DNA of 64,000 nt from UBA6244 sp963676875 (GCA_963676875.1 OY781436.1:1736001-1800000), one strand, 5' to 3'. Shown: positions 34,687 to 44,931, counted from the stretch's first letter. The notes: generated by a model from the letters alone, not told the origin. Program-made: numbers and translations.

Positions 34687-37242
34687 ATGAAACAACTAAT
34701 GCTTATTTTGGCGCTTCTAAGCGGAACATATTTTGCCAAAACCCAAACCCCATTTCCTGAATTCGGAAAAACAAATCCCAGCTATTTCGATGTTCAGGGA
34801 TCGTTTAATCATTTTTTTAGTCAAGCAGAAAATGAGTCATCAAGGCTAAAAAAGAAGTTCGCCAGATGGGAATATTTTTATGCCAACAGAGTAGATAGAA
34901 CCGGACATATTCCAACAAAAACCCTTTGGGAAGAATGGAAAAAGCTTTCGGAACAATCGGGAAGCAGTAAAAATTATTCGGACTGGACTGAAATTGGCCC
35001 ACGAACCGTTCCCTACAACCACCCCCAAAATCAATCCGGCGGTATTGGCAGAATCGACTGCATAACTTTCCACCCAACCAATGAAAATATTTACTGGATT
35101 GGCACGCCAACGGGGGGCCTCTGGAAAACCTATGACGATGGTGAAAATTGGGTGTGTTTAACCGACAACCTTCCTACACTGGGTGTTAGTGATTTAAAAG
35201 TTCACCCCGAAAACCACGACCTCCTTTTTATGGCAACAGGTACCCGCGATACCTGGTGGGAAACTTATAGCGTGGGCATCTTAAAATCAACTGATGGAGG
35301 ATATAACTGGGAGGAAACAGGTTTAAGTTTCGATATACTGCAAGGAAATCAAGTGAACGAAATTCTTATCAACCCCGAAAATCCTGACATCATGATTGCT
35401 GCCACCAGCATTGGTATTTTCCGTTCGGAAGACGGCAGCGAAACCTGGGAACGTATCACCTATACCTGGGTAAAAGATATCGCCTTTAAGCCGTATGACT
35501 ATTCAGTTATTTATGCTGCCACATTTAATAATACGGGTGGTGCAAAATTTTTAATATCAGAGGATGGAGGGCTTTCCTTCACAAACAACACCAGTGTTGG
35601 GTTCAACTCTTCGCAGGTAAACCGTATTTGTATAGCCACTACAGAAGCCAATGCTGAAATTATCTACCTTTTATGCAGTAGCATTAACAACAACATGTAT
35701 GGCTTCTATAAATCGATAGATGGCGGTGATAGTTGGACTGAACCAATAAACGATCCATTGCTGAACCTCATAGGTTACGAGGTAAACGGACACGACACAG
35801 GTGGATTTGGCTATTATATGATGGGCCTTGCCGTGTCTCCTGAAAATGAAAATGAACTATATGCCGGAGGTGCAAACATCTGGAAATCAACAGATGGGGG
35901 TCAAAGTTGGGATAATAGTGCAGATTGGTTGGGACGACAAGGCATCGACTATGTGCATGCTGACCAACACACGCTTACCTACCAACCGGTTGGTGGCGCA
36001 ATTTTTAGTGGCTGCGATGGTGGAATTTATAAAAAAGAGGCCGGATCGAATGATTGGACAGACAAAAGTGAAACACTTGGGATATTGCAAATTTATAAAA
36101 TAGGGCTTTTTTATGCGGATGAAAGCAAGGCATTATTGGGTCCTCAGGACAATGGCATTATTTCCATCGCCGAAGATTCAATTGAAGAAATATGGTTGGC
36201 AGAAGCCGGTGATAATTTCTTCGACCAATCCAATCCCGACAACATTTTCGTATCCGGATATGGATTGGGTCTGTGTAAAAGCACCGATGGAGGCGATCAC
36301 ATTTACCAAATTCACCCCTTCGGCGAAGAAAAACTTGTGTTTAACCCCCCATTCATCAAACATGCAACCGAAGACATCATCTATTGTGCTTTTAATGATG
36401 TGTACAAAAGTCACAATTGGGGAAACACCTGGACAAAAATCATGGATAATCCCTCATCAAACCCAAGAATCCTGAGCCTTGAAGTAGCACCAACAGACCC
36501 AAACATACTCTATGCCGCTCATGGTCAAAAAATTTGGAGAACCCTAAATGAAGGAGAACTGTGGACTGAAATAACCAATGGGATTTATCATTCCTATTCA
36601 AACATCTCAGACATAGCCATCTCCGATCAGGATCCGTTACACGTTTGGGTTACACTTGCCGGATATAATCCACAGTACAAAGTATATGAATCGATTGACG
36701 GGGGCGACTCCTGGACCAATATTACTCACAACCTGCCCAACATTCCGGTAAACTGCATCACCCACCAACCCAATACCGAAAGTGCCATTTACGTAGGAAC
36801 CGATTTGGGGGTTTTCTATTTCAACAACAATTTGGATGAATGGATTTATTTTAGTGAAGGACTGCCAAATGTAATTGTGAATGAGCTTGAAATTAACCCG
36901 CTAAATCAAAAAATTGTAGCCGGAACTTTTGGGCGAGGTCTTTGGGAATCGAATTTGATGGATGCCACCATTCTATCGGTGTCTGAAAAAACAGATAACC
37001 AAATAAAAGTATTCCCAAATCCCAACAGTGGGATAATGCAAATTGAACTAATCGAAGATCCAAAATCGGAAATAACCGTATTACTGTATGATACCAAAGG
37101 GAGCGAGTTGTGGAATAATAAGATAACCGGCCAAAATAAATCCATCAAACTCCAGCTCCCGCATGTGCCTCGCGGATACTACTTTTTACATGTGAATTAT
37201 AACAACAAACTCCATTCCGTTAAAATTGAAATCGTTAAGTAG
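34687..37242 (+). CDS. Sortilin/VPS10-like beta-propeller protein with T9SS sorting domain
   Basis: 851 residues with a signal peptide (MKQLMLILALLSGTYFAKTQ). It contains many BNR/Asp-box repeats (TYDDGENWVCL, STDGGYNWEET, SEDGSETWERI, SIDGGDSWTEP, STDGGQSWDNS, SIDGGDSWTNI), consistent with one ten-bladed or two smaller propellers as in VPS10/sortilin-like or xyloglucanase-like secreted proteins. No catalytic Asp pair of GH74 could be assigned. The C-terminus IKVFPNPNSGIMQIEL ... PRGYYFLHVNYNNKLHSVKIEIVK is a T9SS type A domain. It lies 74 bp after the previous T9SS gene, probably in the same transcript. Confidence 0.88.
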   Translation: MKQLMLILALLSGTYFAKTQTPFPEFGKTNPSYFDVQGSFNHFFSQAENESSRLKKKFARWEYFYANRVDRTGHIPTKTLWEEWKKLSEQSGSSKNYSDWTEIGPRTVPYNHPQNQSGGIGRIDCITFHPTNENIYWIGTPTGGLWKTYDDGENWVCLTDNLPTLGVSDLKVHPENHDLLFMATGTRDTWWETYSVGILKSTDGGYNWEETGLSFDILQGNQVNEILINPENPDIMIAATSIGIFRSEDGSETWERITYTWVKDIAFKPYDYSVIYAATFNNTGGAKFLISEDGGLSFTNNTSVGFNSSQVNRICIATTEANAEIIYLLCSSINNNMYGFYKSIDGGDSWTEPINDPLLNLIGYEVNGHDTGGFGYYMMGLAVSPENENELYAGGANIWKSTDGGQSWDNSADWLGRQGIDYVHADQHTLTYQPVGGAIFSGCDGGIYKKEAGSNDWTDKSETLGILQIYKIGLFYADESKALLGPQDNGIISIAEDSIEEIWLAEAGDNFFDQSNPDNIFVSGYGLGLCKSTDGGDHIYQIHPFGEEKLVFNPPFIKHATEDIIYCAFNDVYKSHNWGNTWTKIMDNPSSNPRILSLEVAPTDPNILYAAHGQKIWRTLNEGELWTEITNGIYHSYSNISDIAISDQDPLHVWVTLAGYNPQYKVYESIDGGDSWTNITHNLPNIPVNCITHQPNTESAIYVGTDLGVFYFNNNLDEWIYFSEGLPNVIVNELEINPLNQKIVAGTFGRGLWESNLMDATILSVSEKTDNQIKVFPNPNSGIMQIELIEDPKSEITVLLYDTKGSELWNNKITGQNKSIKLQLPHVPRGYYFLHVNYNNKLHSVKIEIVK

Positions 37243-37608
37243 GCCGGATTTCTTGTCATTCATTTAAAAATGTTCGTATGAAAAGCACCCCTTCCTGTTG
37301 ATTGTTAATCATTTGGTTATCAATATATAATCGCGATCATGTTGGTTGTATTCGTGAAAATGATGAAATTATTTAATGAACTTGGCGGTGTAGATTTTCC
37401 ATACGAATGGAATTTGAATACGCAAAAATCAAAGCTAAGACTAATTCAATAACGGCATAATACATTGAAAAGAGTAATGTAAGCTTCTATTAATGTTGAG
37501 ATAACAAGGTTGTCCATATTTCAATACATACCAATGATTTTAAAGAAAATGTATATCAAGAAATTTTAAAAACAAGCTGCTTTTGGTAAAGAGCTTTGTT
37601 ATAATAAA
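37243..37608. other. AT-rich intergenic gap between convergent genes
   Basis: Between the plus-strand propeller gene and the end of the minus-strand peptidase run. I see no clear terminator hairpin, repeat, RNA or small gene. Confidence 0.5.
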
Positions 37609-39012
37609 TCATATGGTTATTTGTTCATTTTTTATCATCTTCTCCAAATCGTTTTTTAATCCGTTTTTTGGCAGTGGCGCATCAATATTGACTATTTCAC
37701 CATTCGAGCCAATTAAAATGATACGGGGAATGGTTTTAATTCTGTAATCCTTCCGAAATTGAGAATCCCAACCATTATCACAGATTAATTGCATATTTTC
37801 AAAGGCGAACTTATGGCAAATCTGTGTCCACAAGTCTTTACGCTCGTCCACTGAAATACCAATGAATGTTACATCAGGAAATCGTTCTTCCAATTCTTTT
37901 AAAGCTTCAAACTGTGCAATGCAAGGCTTACACCAACTTGCCCAAACATCTATACACAGATTTTGACCTTTGAAATCGTCTAGTGTAATAACTTCACCTC
38001 GCGCATTTTTACATAAAAACCGGGGAGCAGAATTCCCGGGTAGTATTGATTTCCAATTTTCATACAGACCTCTAACATCAGATTTAAAATCAACATTTTG
38101 ACACACATGCTCAAATAACTTCACAACAGTATCCATACCACGATCTTCATGATTTGTTAACCTTTTTTTCATTAACTCATAAGCTATCTGATCTTTGATT
38201 TTTTGATCGGAAAACAAACTATCTACCACACGAAACTTCGCAATGTAATATCGGTTGTAATTATCAGCTATTTCAGTATGGTTATCAAGAAAAACTTTTG
38301 CCCGAGTTAATAGCTGCTTATGAAGATAACTCCGGAATTGGGGAGAAGGCATATAAGCACTATTGTTTACATTAATCTCTTCCATTTTTTGAAAAAATGA
38401 AGCATGCAGCGGCACCGAATCTGTTTTGCGAAAGTGCCTATTAGCTCCCTCGTAAGTCAACAAAAATTCCGCATATTTACAATTCAACTCAATATTTTCC
38501 AACATTTTAAAATATTCAGAAACGCCTTTCATATTGACTATCTGATGTGATAATTGGCTGAAAAAACTATCGAGTTTGTGAGTAAATTCAGTGGATGAGC
38601 AAACATAAAACGATCGGGCATCTTGTTGTAAGAGATCAATGCGTTTTACTTTATCCAATAAATATTGGTTAATCTCAGCATTTTGACCTGTAATTCTCAA
38701 CCCGTTTTTAAAAGTAGTTTCACAGAAAACCGAATCGGCATTACCGGGTTCTGCATACATTGGCAAACCTAATTCACCCAATTGCAACCTATAAAACTCT
38801 GGTTGTTCTGTGGGTATTTTAAATGTATATTTTCCGCTTTCGTCGAATTTTGAAAAGTAAACCTCATCGCTAGTTTGCAAGGAGATGGAGACTTCTTTTG
38901 GATTTAAAACCCGTCCATGCAAAACAAAACTATCGGAGGATTCTTGCTTTTGTTCAGCACATGAAAAGAAAATTGAAACTAGAGCTATTATTATCGATTG
39001 AAGTTTCTTCAT
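37609..39012 (-). CDS. TlpA-like thioredoxin-domain lipoprotein
   Basis: 467 residues. Lipoprotein signal with lipobox SIFFSCAEQ. The N-terminal ~120 residues (FVLHGRVLNPKEVSISL, GKYTFKIPTEQPEFYRL) resemble the DUF4369-type beta domain often fused to TlpA. The C-terminal third is a thioredoxin fold with VWASWCKPCIAQF (redox CxxC) and cis-Pro motif KTIPRIILIG. It is a periplasmic thiol-disulfide reductase, tethered to a membrane. It is the last gene of the seven-gene peptidase run, 11 bp after the S41 gene, and could keep secreted substrates or the peptidases themselves correctly reduced (inference). Confidence 0.9.
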   Translation of the reverse strand: MKKLQSIIIALVSIFFSCAEQKQESSDSFVLHGRVLNPKEVSISLQTSDEVYFSKFDESGKYTFKIPTEQPEFYRLQLGELGLPMYAEPGNADSVFCETTFKNGLRITGQNAEINQYLLDKVKRIDLLQQDARSFYVCSSTEFTHKLDSFFSQLSHQIVNMKGVSEYFKMLENIELNCKYAEFLLTYEGANRHFRKTDSVPLHASFFQKMEEINVNNSAYMPSPQFRSYLHKQLLTRAKVFLDNHTEIADNYNRYYIAKFRVVDSLFSDQKIKDQIAYELMKKRLTNHEDRGMDTVVKLFEHVCQNVDFKSDVRGLYENWKSILPGNSAPRFLCKNARGEVITLDDFKGQNLCIDVWASWCKPCIAQFEALKELEERFPDVTFIGISVDERKDLWTQICHKFAFENMQLICDNGWDSQFRKDYRIKTIPRIILIGSNGEIVNIDAPLPKNGLKNDLEKMIKNEQITI

Positions 39013-39023
39013 AGTGATTTATT

Positions 39024-40913
39024 TTAATTCGACTTTTCCAACGTCTCCAACCATTTCTTTCCGCTTTCGTTTTCGGGATTCAGTTCAAGCGATTTTTTAA
39101 AGTTTTTGATGGCTTTTTTGTTTTGCCCGGCCTTTGCCAGTGCCTCGCCGTAGCTATCATAGGCATTCCATGAGTTGGGGAAAGTGTTTATCAATAATTC
39201 AAAAAACCGGAGGCTCATCTCGATATCTCCGGCTTTCAGCAGGTTGTAGCCTGCCATGGTTAGGTAAAATTCAAATTTGATATAACCTTGCTTGTACACA
39301 TCTGCATTGGCCTGAAACATGGATAAGGCCTTGGCATAGTCTTTCTGCTGCATGGCTTCCATGGGAAGCATGTCCCCCGCTGTTCTTTTCTTAGCCAAAA
39401 TATTCTGACCATTAAAACTAACCTGCAAAACCTCCATATCACCTGTTTTTTGTACTACAAAAACATGATTCTTATCGGCGAATATACCTGCCTGATCAGT
39501 TGAATATAACTGCTTGCTAACAAAGAAAAGACTGTTATTCATAAAATCCGTGATGGTCATCGAAAGGCCTTCTTTCTGTGGCTCGATGGTGAGGACATGA
39601 AAATCTGAAAGCTGATAACTTCCCGACAAACCCATTTCATCGCAACGATCGGGTGATGATATTTGGGTTTTGTCAATCAAAGCTAAAGCAGGATCGCAAT
39701 TGGTTATAAAATCATGAATGCCGTACTGTACAGGTATATCTACCTTTAGTATTTGGGGCGGCTTAAAACACCAATTGGGCTGATTGCGGGCGGTGGAGGT
39801 ACTGCTAATTGTAAACCCGATTTTTGAGTTGGGCAAGAACACATATGCTGCATTGGCATTAAAAACCGGCCCCTGGGCTGACGGTTCTCCAACAAGAATG
39901 GCCTCGGTTTGAAGCCGCAACTTCCAGGCAAAAAGCAATCCGGATGAAAATGTATGTGGCCCGGTGATAACAAACAGCTTTCCGTACCGATTGATCTTCC
40001 TGTTGTCTCTGAAAAGGGATAACAACGGGGGTAAATTGGAGTCGTTACCACCGCTATTGTTTCGCAGATCGATGATTATTTTTTCTACTTTTTCCCGCTT
40101 GATGGTCTTTCTCATGCTTTGGGCAAATTCGGCAATGGTTGGCTCACCCTCCTGGTTATCCACACTATTGAACTGGAAATACAAGGTTTTTTTATCCCTG
40201 TCATATGTGTACCAATAGTTTTGTTTTCGCAAATTAAAGAGGGCAAAACTGCTGTTATTCTCCAAAGGAGTCATATTAACCCATTTGAAAAAATCGACGT
40301 ATTTGGTAGATGAAATGGCCCTTTGAAACACCTTTCCTTGGTCATCTACCAACTCAAACTGAGCTATTTCAACATTTGGTATAATCTTTTGGTCATAAAG
40401 CCACTCGGCCATCAGTCCAAACATTTCAAAGCGATCTGTTTTACCATATTCATTTTCAGATGAAACGTATTGCCCGCTTTTGTTGAACACCGTTTCAATG
40501 TCAACGCCCTGAATATTTTTAAGCTTCAACCCAATAAGGTCCTTGTACCCCAACATGGCATCAACAATATACCAGCCCTCTTTAAATTTATGTAGCCGGA
40601 TGGGAAAAGCATGCAAATTATAGGATGGATGAAATACCATAGGAATGGAATGTGCATCTTTCAAAAAGGCATGCATTTGAAAAAGGTTCATGATGTTGTG
40701 GTTAGGATCATTCGGCTGAATATCAGCTACTATCTTTTCCACCAAAGCGCAGAACTTGGCCGAATCAACCTGCTGATAAAACCGAGGGTAGCCGGTTTCG
40801 TATTTCTGAACCAGAAAGTCAATATCTTCGGTCCATTGCTCTTTGGTTTGGGAAAACATATCCTGCACAGAAGCAATGATAAAAACAAGCATCAATAATT
40901 TTATCTTTTTCAT
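39024..40913 (-). CDS. S41-family peptidase-like protein with C-terminal TPRs
   Basis: 629 residues with a signal peptide (MKKIKLLMLVFIIASVQDMFSQ). The core has S41/tail-specific protease landmarks: KIIIDLRNNSGGNDSN, and the nucleophile-region strand FVITGPHTFSSGLLFAW with Ser, followed by LVGEPSAQGP. A canonical PDZ domain is not obvious. The last ~110 residues form TPR repeats (NSWNAYDSYGEALAKAGQNKKAIKNFKKSLELNPENESG). The catalytic Lys of CTP-type enzymes is not identifiable, so a tricorn-like or inactive variant is possible. Overlaps the upstream CPBP gene by 4 bp. Confidence 0.87.
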   Translation of the reverse strand: MKKIKLLMLVFIIASVQDMFSQTKEQWTEDIDFLVQKYETGYPRFYQQVDSAKFCALVEKIVADIQPNDPNHNIMNLFQMHAFLKDAHSIPMVFHPSYNLHAFPIRLHKFKEGWYIVDAMLGYKDLIGLKLKNIQGVDIETVFNKSGQYVSSENEYGKTDRFEMFGLMAEWLYDQKIIPNVEIAQFELVDDQGKVFQRAISSTKYVDFFKWVNMTPLENNSSFALFNLRKQNYWYTYDRDKKTLYFQFNSVDNQEGEPTIAEFAQSMRKTIKREKVEKIIIDLRNNSGGNDSNLPPLLSLFRDNRKINRYGKLFVITGPHTFSSGLLFAWKLRLQTEAILVGEPSAQGPVFNANAAYVFLPNSKIGFTISSTSTARNQPNWCFKPPQILKVDIPVQYGIHDFITNCDPALALIDKTQISSPDRCDEMGLSGSYQLSDFHVLTIEPQKEGLSMTITDFMNNSLFFVSKQLYSTDQAGIFADKNHVFVVQKTGDMEVLQVSFNGQNILAKKRTAGDMLPMEAMQQKDYAKALSMFQANADVYKQGYIKFEFYLTMAGYNLLKAGDIEMSLRFFELLINTFPNSWNAYDSYGEALAKAGQNKKAIKNFKKSLELNPENESGKKWLETLEKSN

Positions 40914-41800
40914 TTATAATTTCTTTTGATAATAAACATGATCAGGGAAACCACCACCATTCCGGCGATTTCTGTAAGCCCGGCTCCACCGGATTTGGTG
41001 GCAACCCAGTTGGAAGGTCCATCTACACTGGTAACAAGAAACATGGCATCATTGGCTGCTAATCCGGGTGATCCGAAAAAACGCATGGCAAAATGCCACC
41101 CTGCATGAAAACTAATGGGAACCCAGATATTATTGAAAAGCAGATAGGATTGTGCAAATAAAAGTCCGGCTCCTACGGAACTAATAATTGACAGCCACCA
41201 CGAAAATTCTTCAGTAAATCCGGAAAAATGTACTACACCAAACAGAACAGAAGAAACAACTACACCAATTGTTACCGAATGTCGTTTGGCAAACAAATTC
41301 AGCACAAAACCTCTGAATATCAGCTCTTCAATAAAACCGGTTTCAAAACAAAAAACAAAAGCATATAAAATAGCAAAAGATATAGCTCCTGCCGTTTTGA
41401 ATTGCCATGAGAAACCCTCCACATGGTACCATCCCATGATGCACATAAGCGAAACCGCCACGATCTGACTTATAAACCCCAAACCTATTCCCAGCAAAAT
41501 GTTTCTTCCACTTTTACCACGGGTAAACCCCACAAAACCAATTCCTTTTTTCATGAAGAAACGCAGAACAACCCATGCCGCAGCACCTACAACCAAAATT
41601 CGGATCACCCTCTTGGGAAGATCAATTGAAGACCCTTCGACACCAAAATACAGCAATAGTTTTTCAAAAGAATCGACCAATAAAATCTCACCCAACGCGA
41701 TAAGCAATACTAATGATAATAGTGCCCATAAAATTCGGAGTTCGTTGGTTCGTGTGTAAAATATTATTTTAACAATGCTTCTGTTTACGTTTTTTAACAT
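40910..41800 (-). CDS. CPBP-family intramembrane metallo/glutamic protease
   Basis: 296 residues with about eight predicted TM helices. CPBP (Abi/Rce1-like) motifs are complete: motif 1 EELIFRG (Glu158, Glu159, Arg163), motif 2 FGVVHF (Phe187, His191) and motif 3 SFHAGWH (His232). Known members cleave prenylated proteins or membrane peptides, and bacterial ones are linked to bacteriocin immunity and processing. Here it sits between a retropepsin-like lipoprotein and an S41-like protein in the same run; the stop overlaps the next start. Confidence 0.9.
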   Translation of the reverse strand: MLKNVNRSIVKIIFYTRTNELRILWALLSLVLLIALGEILLVDSFEKLLLYFGVEGSSIDLPKRVIRILVVGAAAWVVLRFFMKKGIGFVGFTRGKSGRNILLGIGLGFISQIVAVSLMCIMGWYHVEGFSWQFKTAGAISFAILYAFVFCFETGFIEELIFRGFVLNLFAKRHSVTIGVVVSSVLFGVVHFSGFTEEFSWWLSIISSVGAGLLFAQSYLLFNNIWVPISFHAGWHFAMRFFGSPGLAANDAMFLVTSVDGPSNWVATKSGGAGLTEIAGMVVVSLIMFIIKRNYK

Positions 41801-41844
41801 GGTATTATTTTTAGTAAGTTGATGTTTTTAATTGGATAAATAAC

Positions 41845-42822
41845 TTATGGCATTTGATTTTTAAAACGCTTATTTGGAACCAAATAGAGTACATTATTGA
41901 AATAGTCGAAAGCCATATTAAAATGCATTAAAAGTGGAAGTCCGATGGTTTGGTTTGTGTGGTCGCCACCTGTTTCGTCTTCTGTTAAGATGGTTTCCAA
42001 ATCTTTGAGTTTATATTGACCTATTTGCAGGTAATCAACTCTAGTATTGTATCCGTAAATGGGTCCGGAAGCACCATTGGCCACATGCTTTTTCACCTCA
42101 TCACCACGCAATGGAAAATCATTATTGGTAACCAGAGTCAGCGGAAACACTCCACCCAAATCAAGGTAAATTCTCCTTTTCACCACATGATCTCCGTATT
42201 TCACAGTTACCGGAATATGGTACGAACCCATAGAATCGACCTCCATTTGGACTTTGCAGGGATATTTATCCGTGTCAAAACGCTCTTTTTTGTTCAACGT
42301 GATGTGGTTGTCGTCGAAATTGAATTCGGTGATAAAATTGCGTAAAATCGTACCACAAATCTGCCCGGCTATTCCAGGAAACATCTTGTAAAAGCCCTGA
42401 TCTTTAGGACTGACCAGCGCTGTTTGATCGGTAAACACAACTCCCGGAAAATGAATATCAGGGCAACCGGCAAAACCTGAATGAACACCTTCTCCTTCGC
42501 CTGCTCCGGTTATTTGTACTGTATCTTCGGTAAATGTAAATCCAAGACTATCCACCTGATCGTTGCCATAAAACCAAAGTTCGTCCCACATCACGCCATT
42601 GTCCAGCAGCAGTTTTATATTCACGCCATTCATTTGCGCATGCAACATGATGTTCAACCCATACATTTCAAATGGAATTTCCACTTGCGAACTTCCGTCG
42701 GTTATTTCATATTTTCCAACAACACAACCCGATTCCTCATTCACACATCCTGCAAAAACCAAAACGACCAAATACAGAGCAAGTAATAGTTTTACAAATA
42801 ATTCCTTTTTCATATTTTTCAT
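41845..42822 (-). CDS. Retropepsin-like aspartyl protease homologue, lipoprotein
   Basis: 325 residues. Lipobox VLVFAGC (Cys26). Two lobes of a clan AA fold can be traced: INIKLLLDNG-type strand with D74-N-G in the first (NGVNIKLLLDNGVMWDEL) and D221-L-G in the second (RRIYLDLGGVFPLTLV). Active enzymes have D-T/S-G; here both Asp and Gly are kept but the middle residue is Asn and Leu. The C-terminal ILGLPLL-like element appears as TIGLPLLMHFNMAFDY. Activity is therefore uncertain: it may be an atypical active protease or a peptide-binding derivative. Second residue choices MKN/MKK both give a signal. Confidence 0.82.
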   Translation of the reverse strand: MKNMKKELFVKLLLALYLVVLVFAGCVNEESGCVVGKYEITDGSSQVEIPFEMYGLNIMLHAQMNGVNIKLLLDNGVMWDELWFYGNDQVDSLGFTFTEDTVQITGAGEGEGVHSGFAGCPDIHFPGVVFTDQTALVSPKDQGFYKMFPGIAGQICGTILRNFITEFNFDDNHITLNKKERFDTDKYPCKVQMEVDSMGSYHIPVTVKYGDHVVKRRIYLDLGGVFPLTLVTNNDFPLRGDEVKKHVANGASGPIYGYNTRVDYLQIGQYKLKDLETILTEDETGGDHTNQTIGLPLLMHFNMAFDYFNNVLYLVPNKRFKNQMP

Positions 42823-42852
42823 GACATGAATAATTTTACCTTACAAATACTA

Positions 42853-44343
42853 CTAGTCTAATTTGCTTCTTACATAATCCTGTATATCAAGGCGCTGATC
42901 TGTTGCATTTTTAATTCTCAACTCATAGGTTGTCAACTCCCCATTCTGCCATAGTTTATTGGCCAGAAATTCGCCCACCTGTTTGTTTAGAAAATACTTT
43001 TGGCCAAACTTATTTTTCAGATACCGGTGAACCTGCCATGAAACCATATCTGCAATCAAATAATTTTGCTCGTAAACCGGATAGGAAACATACGATAGCA
43101 TGAGCAGGTTTGGTTTGGCAGAAAAATCTTTTTCCACCAACAGGTATTTTTCATACAACTCTTGCTTGATGATTGCAGGCGTTTTTTCAGGATTTTTATA
43201 AAGCGCTATTTCGAATAATGAGTTTACCAATTGATACCGTAAAAAAAGTGGTTTCAATTCATTAATGAGGTGGTTTATGCTATCGATTCTGTGCTGTGTA
43301 TATCCCAATTCTTTAAGGTAAATACTGCTTGATGAAAATTTCGCAACCACCTCAGCCATAGCCTCATAATAAAAACACGGAATGTTTCCCATACACCATT
43401 CATAACCCTTTAATACAGGATATTGGATGTTTACATTTGTCCATTGCAAACCGTGACCTATTTCATGCATGAGATAATAGTAGCTAAGATCCTTTCTGGC
43501 CACCGCCCTGAAATCGTCCGGAATGTGGATTGCATTTCCAAAACCACCTATTCCGGGAGGCAAGTTATTGAACGTAAATTGGATAGGTAAATCATTTATT
43601 TCTATTCCAATGTTTTGGAGAATTTTTTCCATCTGCCCCTTTTTATCGAAATCTACACCCCGATACAGGTCGTTCAATTGATAATTTTTGACAACATACT
43701 CCATGATATCGGCGTAGTTGGGTCTGACGCCATTCTTTGAAATCTTTTGAACAAATTCAGAGTATTTTATCGCTGTGGAACTATCGATAATGTGAATCAG
43801 GTTTTCGAACCATAGGGTATCAATTCCCGTGTTTTGCAATACCATGTGGGCATAATTTCCATAACCCAAACTTCTCGCCTTTTGGTTTCTGCGTTTTACA
43901 AGTTTTACTATTTCGGTTTCAAGTTGTTGGTATGTGTGTTCATTAGAAGGATAACCTGCCAGTTTCTTTTCCAAATCAGTTTGAAGTTGCACAATTTCAG
44001 GATCAAAATTTACCTGAGCACAGGTGATGATTTTATTCCAGATTTCTATTCTGCTTCGCAAGGTATCATCCTTTATTTGCCTTTTTTCACGATACCATTT
44101 TGAAATGTTCTCCTTCAGAACCTCGTCATCAAAAAACGCAACAAACTCATCTTTGGCCCGGTAATCTCCGGGATGAACAGAATCGGTATAATAGCTCCAT
44201 ACTTCCAAGCCTTTTTGTACACATATTTCTTCGTAAGCAATTTCCTTTTCATTTAAATATGCTGATGCCCTGTTATCATTTTGCCGACATGAAAACAAAA
44301 TACAACCAACTAGGAATAAGGAAATTATTTTAAATTTTTTCAT
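42853..44343 (-). CDS. Gluzincin-type zinc metallopeptidase lipoprotein (M2/M3-like)
   Basis: 496 residues, nearly all helical. Lipoprotein signal with lipobox CILFSC (Cys19). The zinc motif HEIGH is at 293-297 (YYYLMHEIGHGLQW) and a downstream helix FYYEAMAEVVAKFSSSS (Glu327 or Glu331) can supply the third ligand, the gluzincin layout of peptidase families M2 and M3. Length and the all-helical character fit an oligopeptidase with a closed cleft. I cannot decide between M2, M3 and a related family. Part of the seven-gene peptidase run (30 bp before the next gene). Confidence 0.87.
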   Translation of the reverse strand: MKKFKIISLFLVGCILFSCRQNDNRASAYLNEKEIAYEEICVQKGLEVWSYYTDSVHPGDYRAKDEFVAFFDDEVLKENISKWYREKRQIKDDTLRSRIEIWNKIITCAQVNFDPEIVQLQTDLEKKLAGYPSNEHTYQQLETEIVKLVKRRNQKARSLGYGNYAHMVLQNTGIDTLWFENLIHIIDSSTAIKYSEFVQKISKNGVRPNYADIMEYVVKNYQLNDLYRGVDFDKKGQMEKILQNIGIEINDLPIQFTFNNLPPGIGGFGNAIHIPDDFRAVARKDLSYYYLMHEIGHGLQWTNVNIQYPVLKGYEWCMGNIPCFYYEAMAEVVAKFSSSSIYLKELGYTQHRIDSINHLINELKPLFLRYQLVNSLFEIALYKNPEKTPAIIKQELYEKYLLVEKDFSAKPNLLMLSYVSYPVYEQNYLIADMVSWQVHRYLKNKFGQKYFLNKQVGEFLANKLWQNGELTTYELRIKNATDQRLDIQDYVRSKLD

Positions 44344-44391
44344 CAGTAATTATTATACTTTCTATTTTCCGGATGCATACTGGGGCTTTTT

Positions 44392-44892
44392 TCAATGATA
44401 ATTAATCGTTTTTTGCGGTTTTCGCTTCTTGCTTCCCCTATCCCAATAGTACACCCACACACTAAAAACCAATGTCTGCGTAAGGATTTCAGGGTAGCCC
44501 ACAAAATGAAAATGCAGTGGTAGTTGGGTAAAGATGAGCCCTTCGAGGGATCCGGGAGCAGCAGCCGGTGTGCCAATAATTCCAACCATTACAAATATGC
44601 TCCACATGTAAAGCCAGCCCATTTTTTTGCTGTGGAAAAATCCCATGAAAGGATAGAAAAAAACGGCGTAGATCAAGCCCCTGAAAATTTGCAGAAGTGG
44701 CGCAAACATTACTATTTCGGAATCGTATGGGCGCATGAACTGATTGACGACGGGCTCCTGAAACAGTGACGGGTAATCGTTTAGGGTGGCCGACAATATT
44801 CCTGCAATGGTATAGGTAACGGTGTGCGCCACCACAACTTTCAATGCAAAAACAAGAAAGCTTTTTATTGGGTTGGAATGAACTACACTCAT
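44392..44892 (-). CDS. Small polytopic membrane protein, unknown
   Basis: 166 residues with four predicted TM segments (about 15-35, 60-80, 90-110, 135-155). No family recognised; the C-terminus is basic (RGSKKRKPQKT). It sits between the M28 and M2/M3-like peptidase genes in the same direction, with gaps of 39 and 48 bp, so it is likely co-transcribed. Possibly a membrane partner of the peptidases. Confidence 0.75.
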   Translation of the reverse strand: MSVVHSNPIKSFLVFALKVVVAHTVTYTIAGILSATLNDYPSLFQEPVVNQFMRPYDSEIVMFAPLLQIFRGLIYAVFFYPFMGFFHSKKMGWLYMWSIFVMVGIIGTPAAAPGSLEGLIFTQLPLHFHFVGYPEILTQTLVFSVWVYYWDRGSKKRKPQKTINYH

Positions 44893-44931
44893 GGTGTATG
44901 GCTTTATTATGTGTTGATTAACTGATACTTA

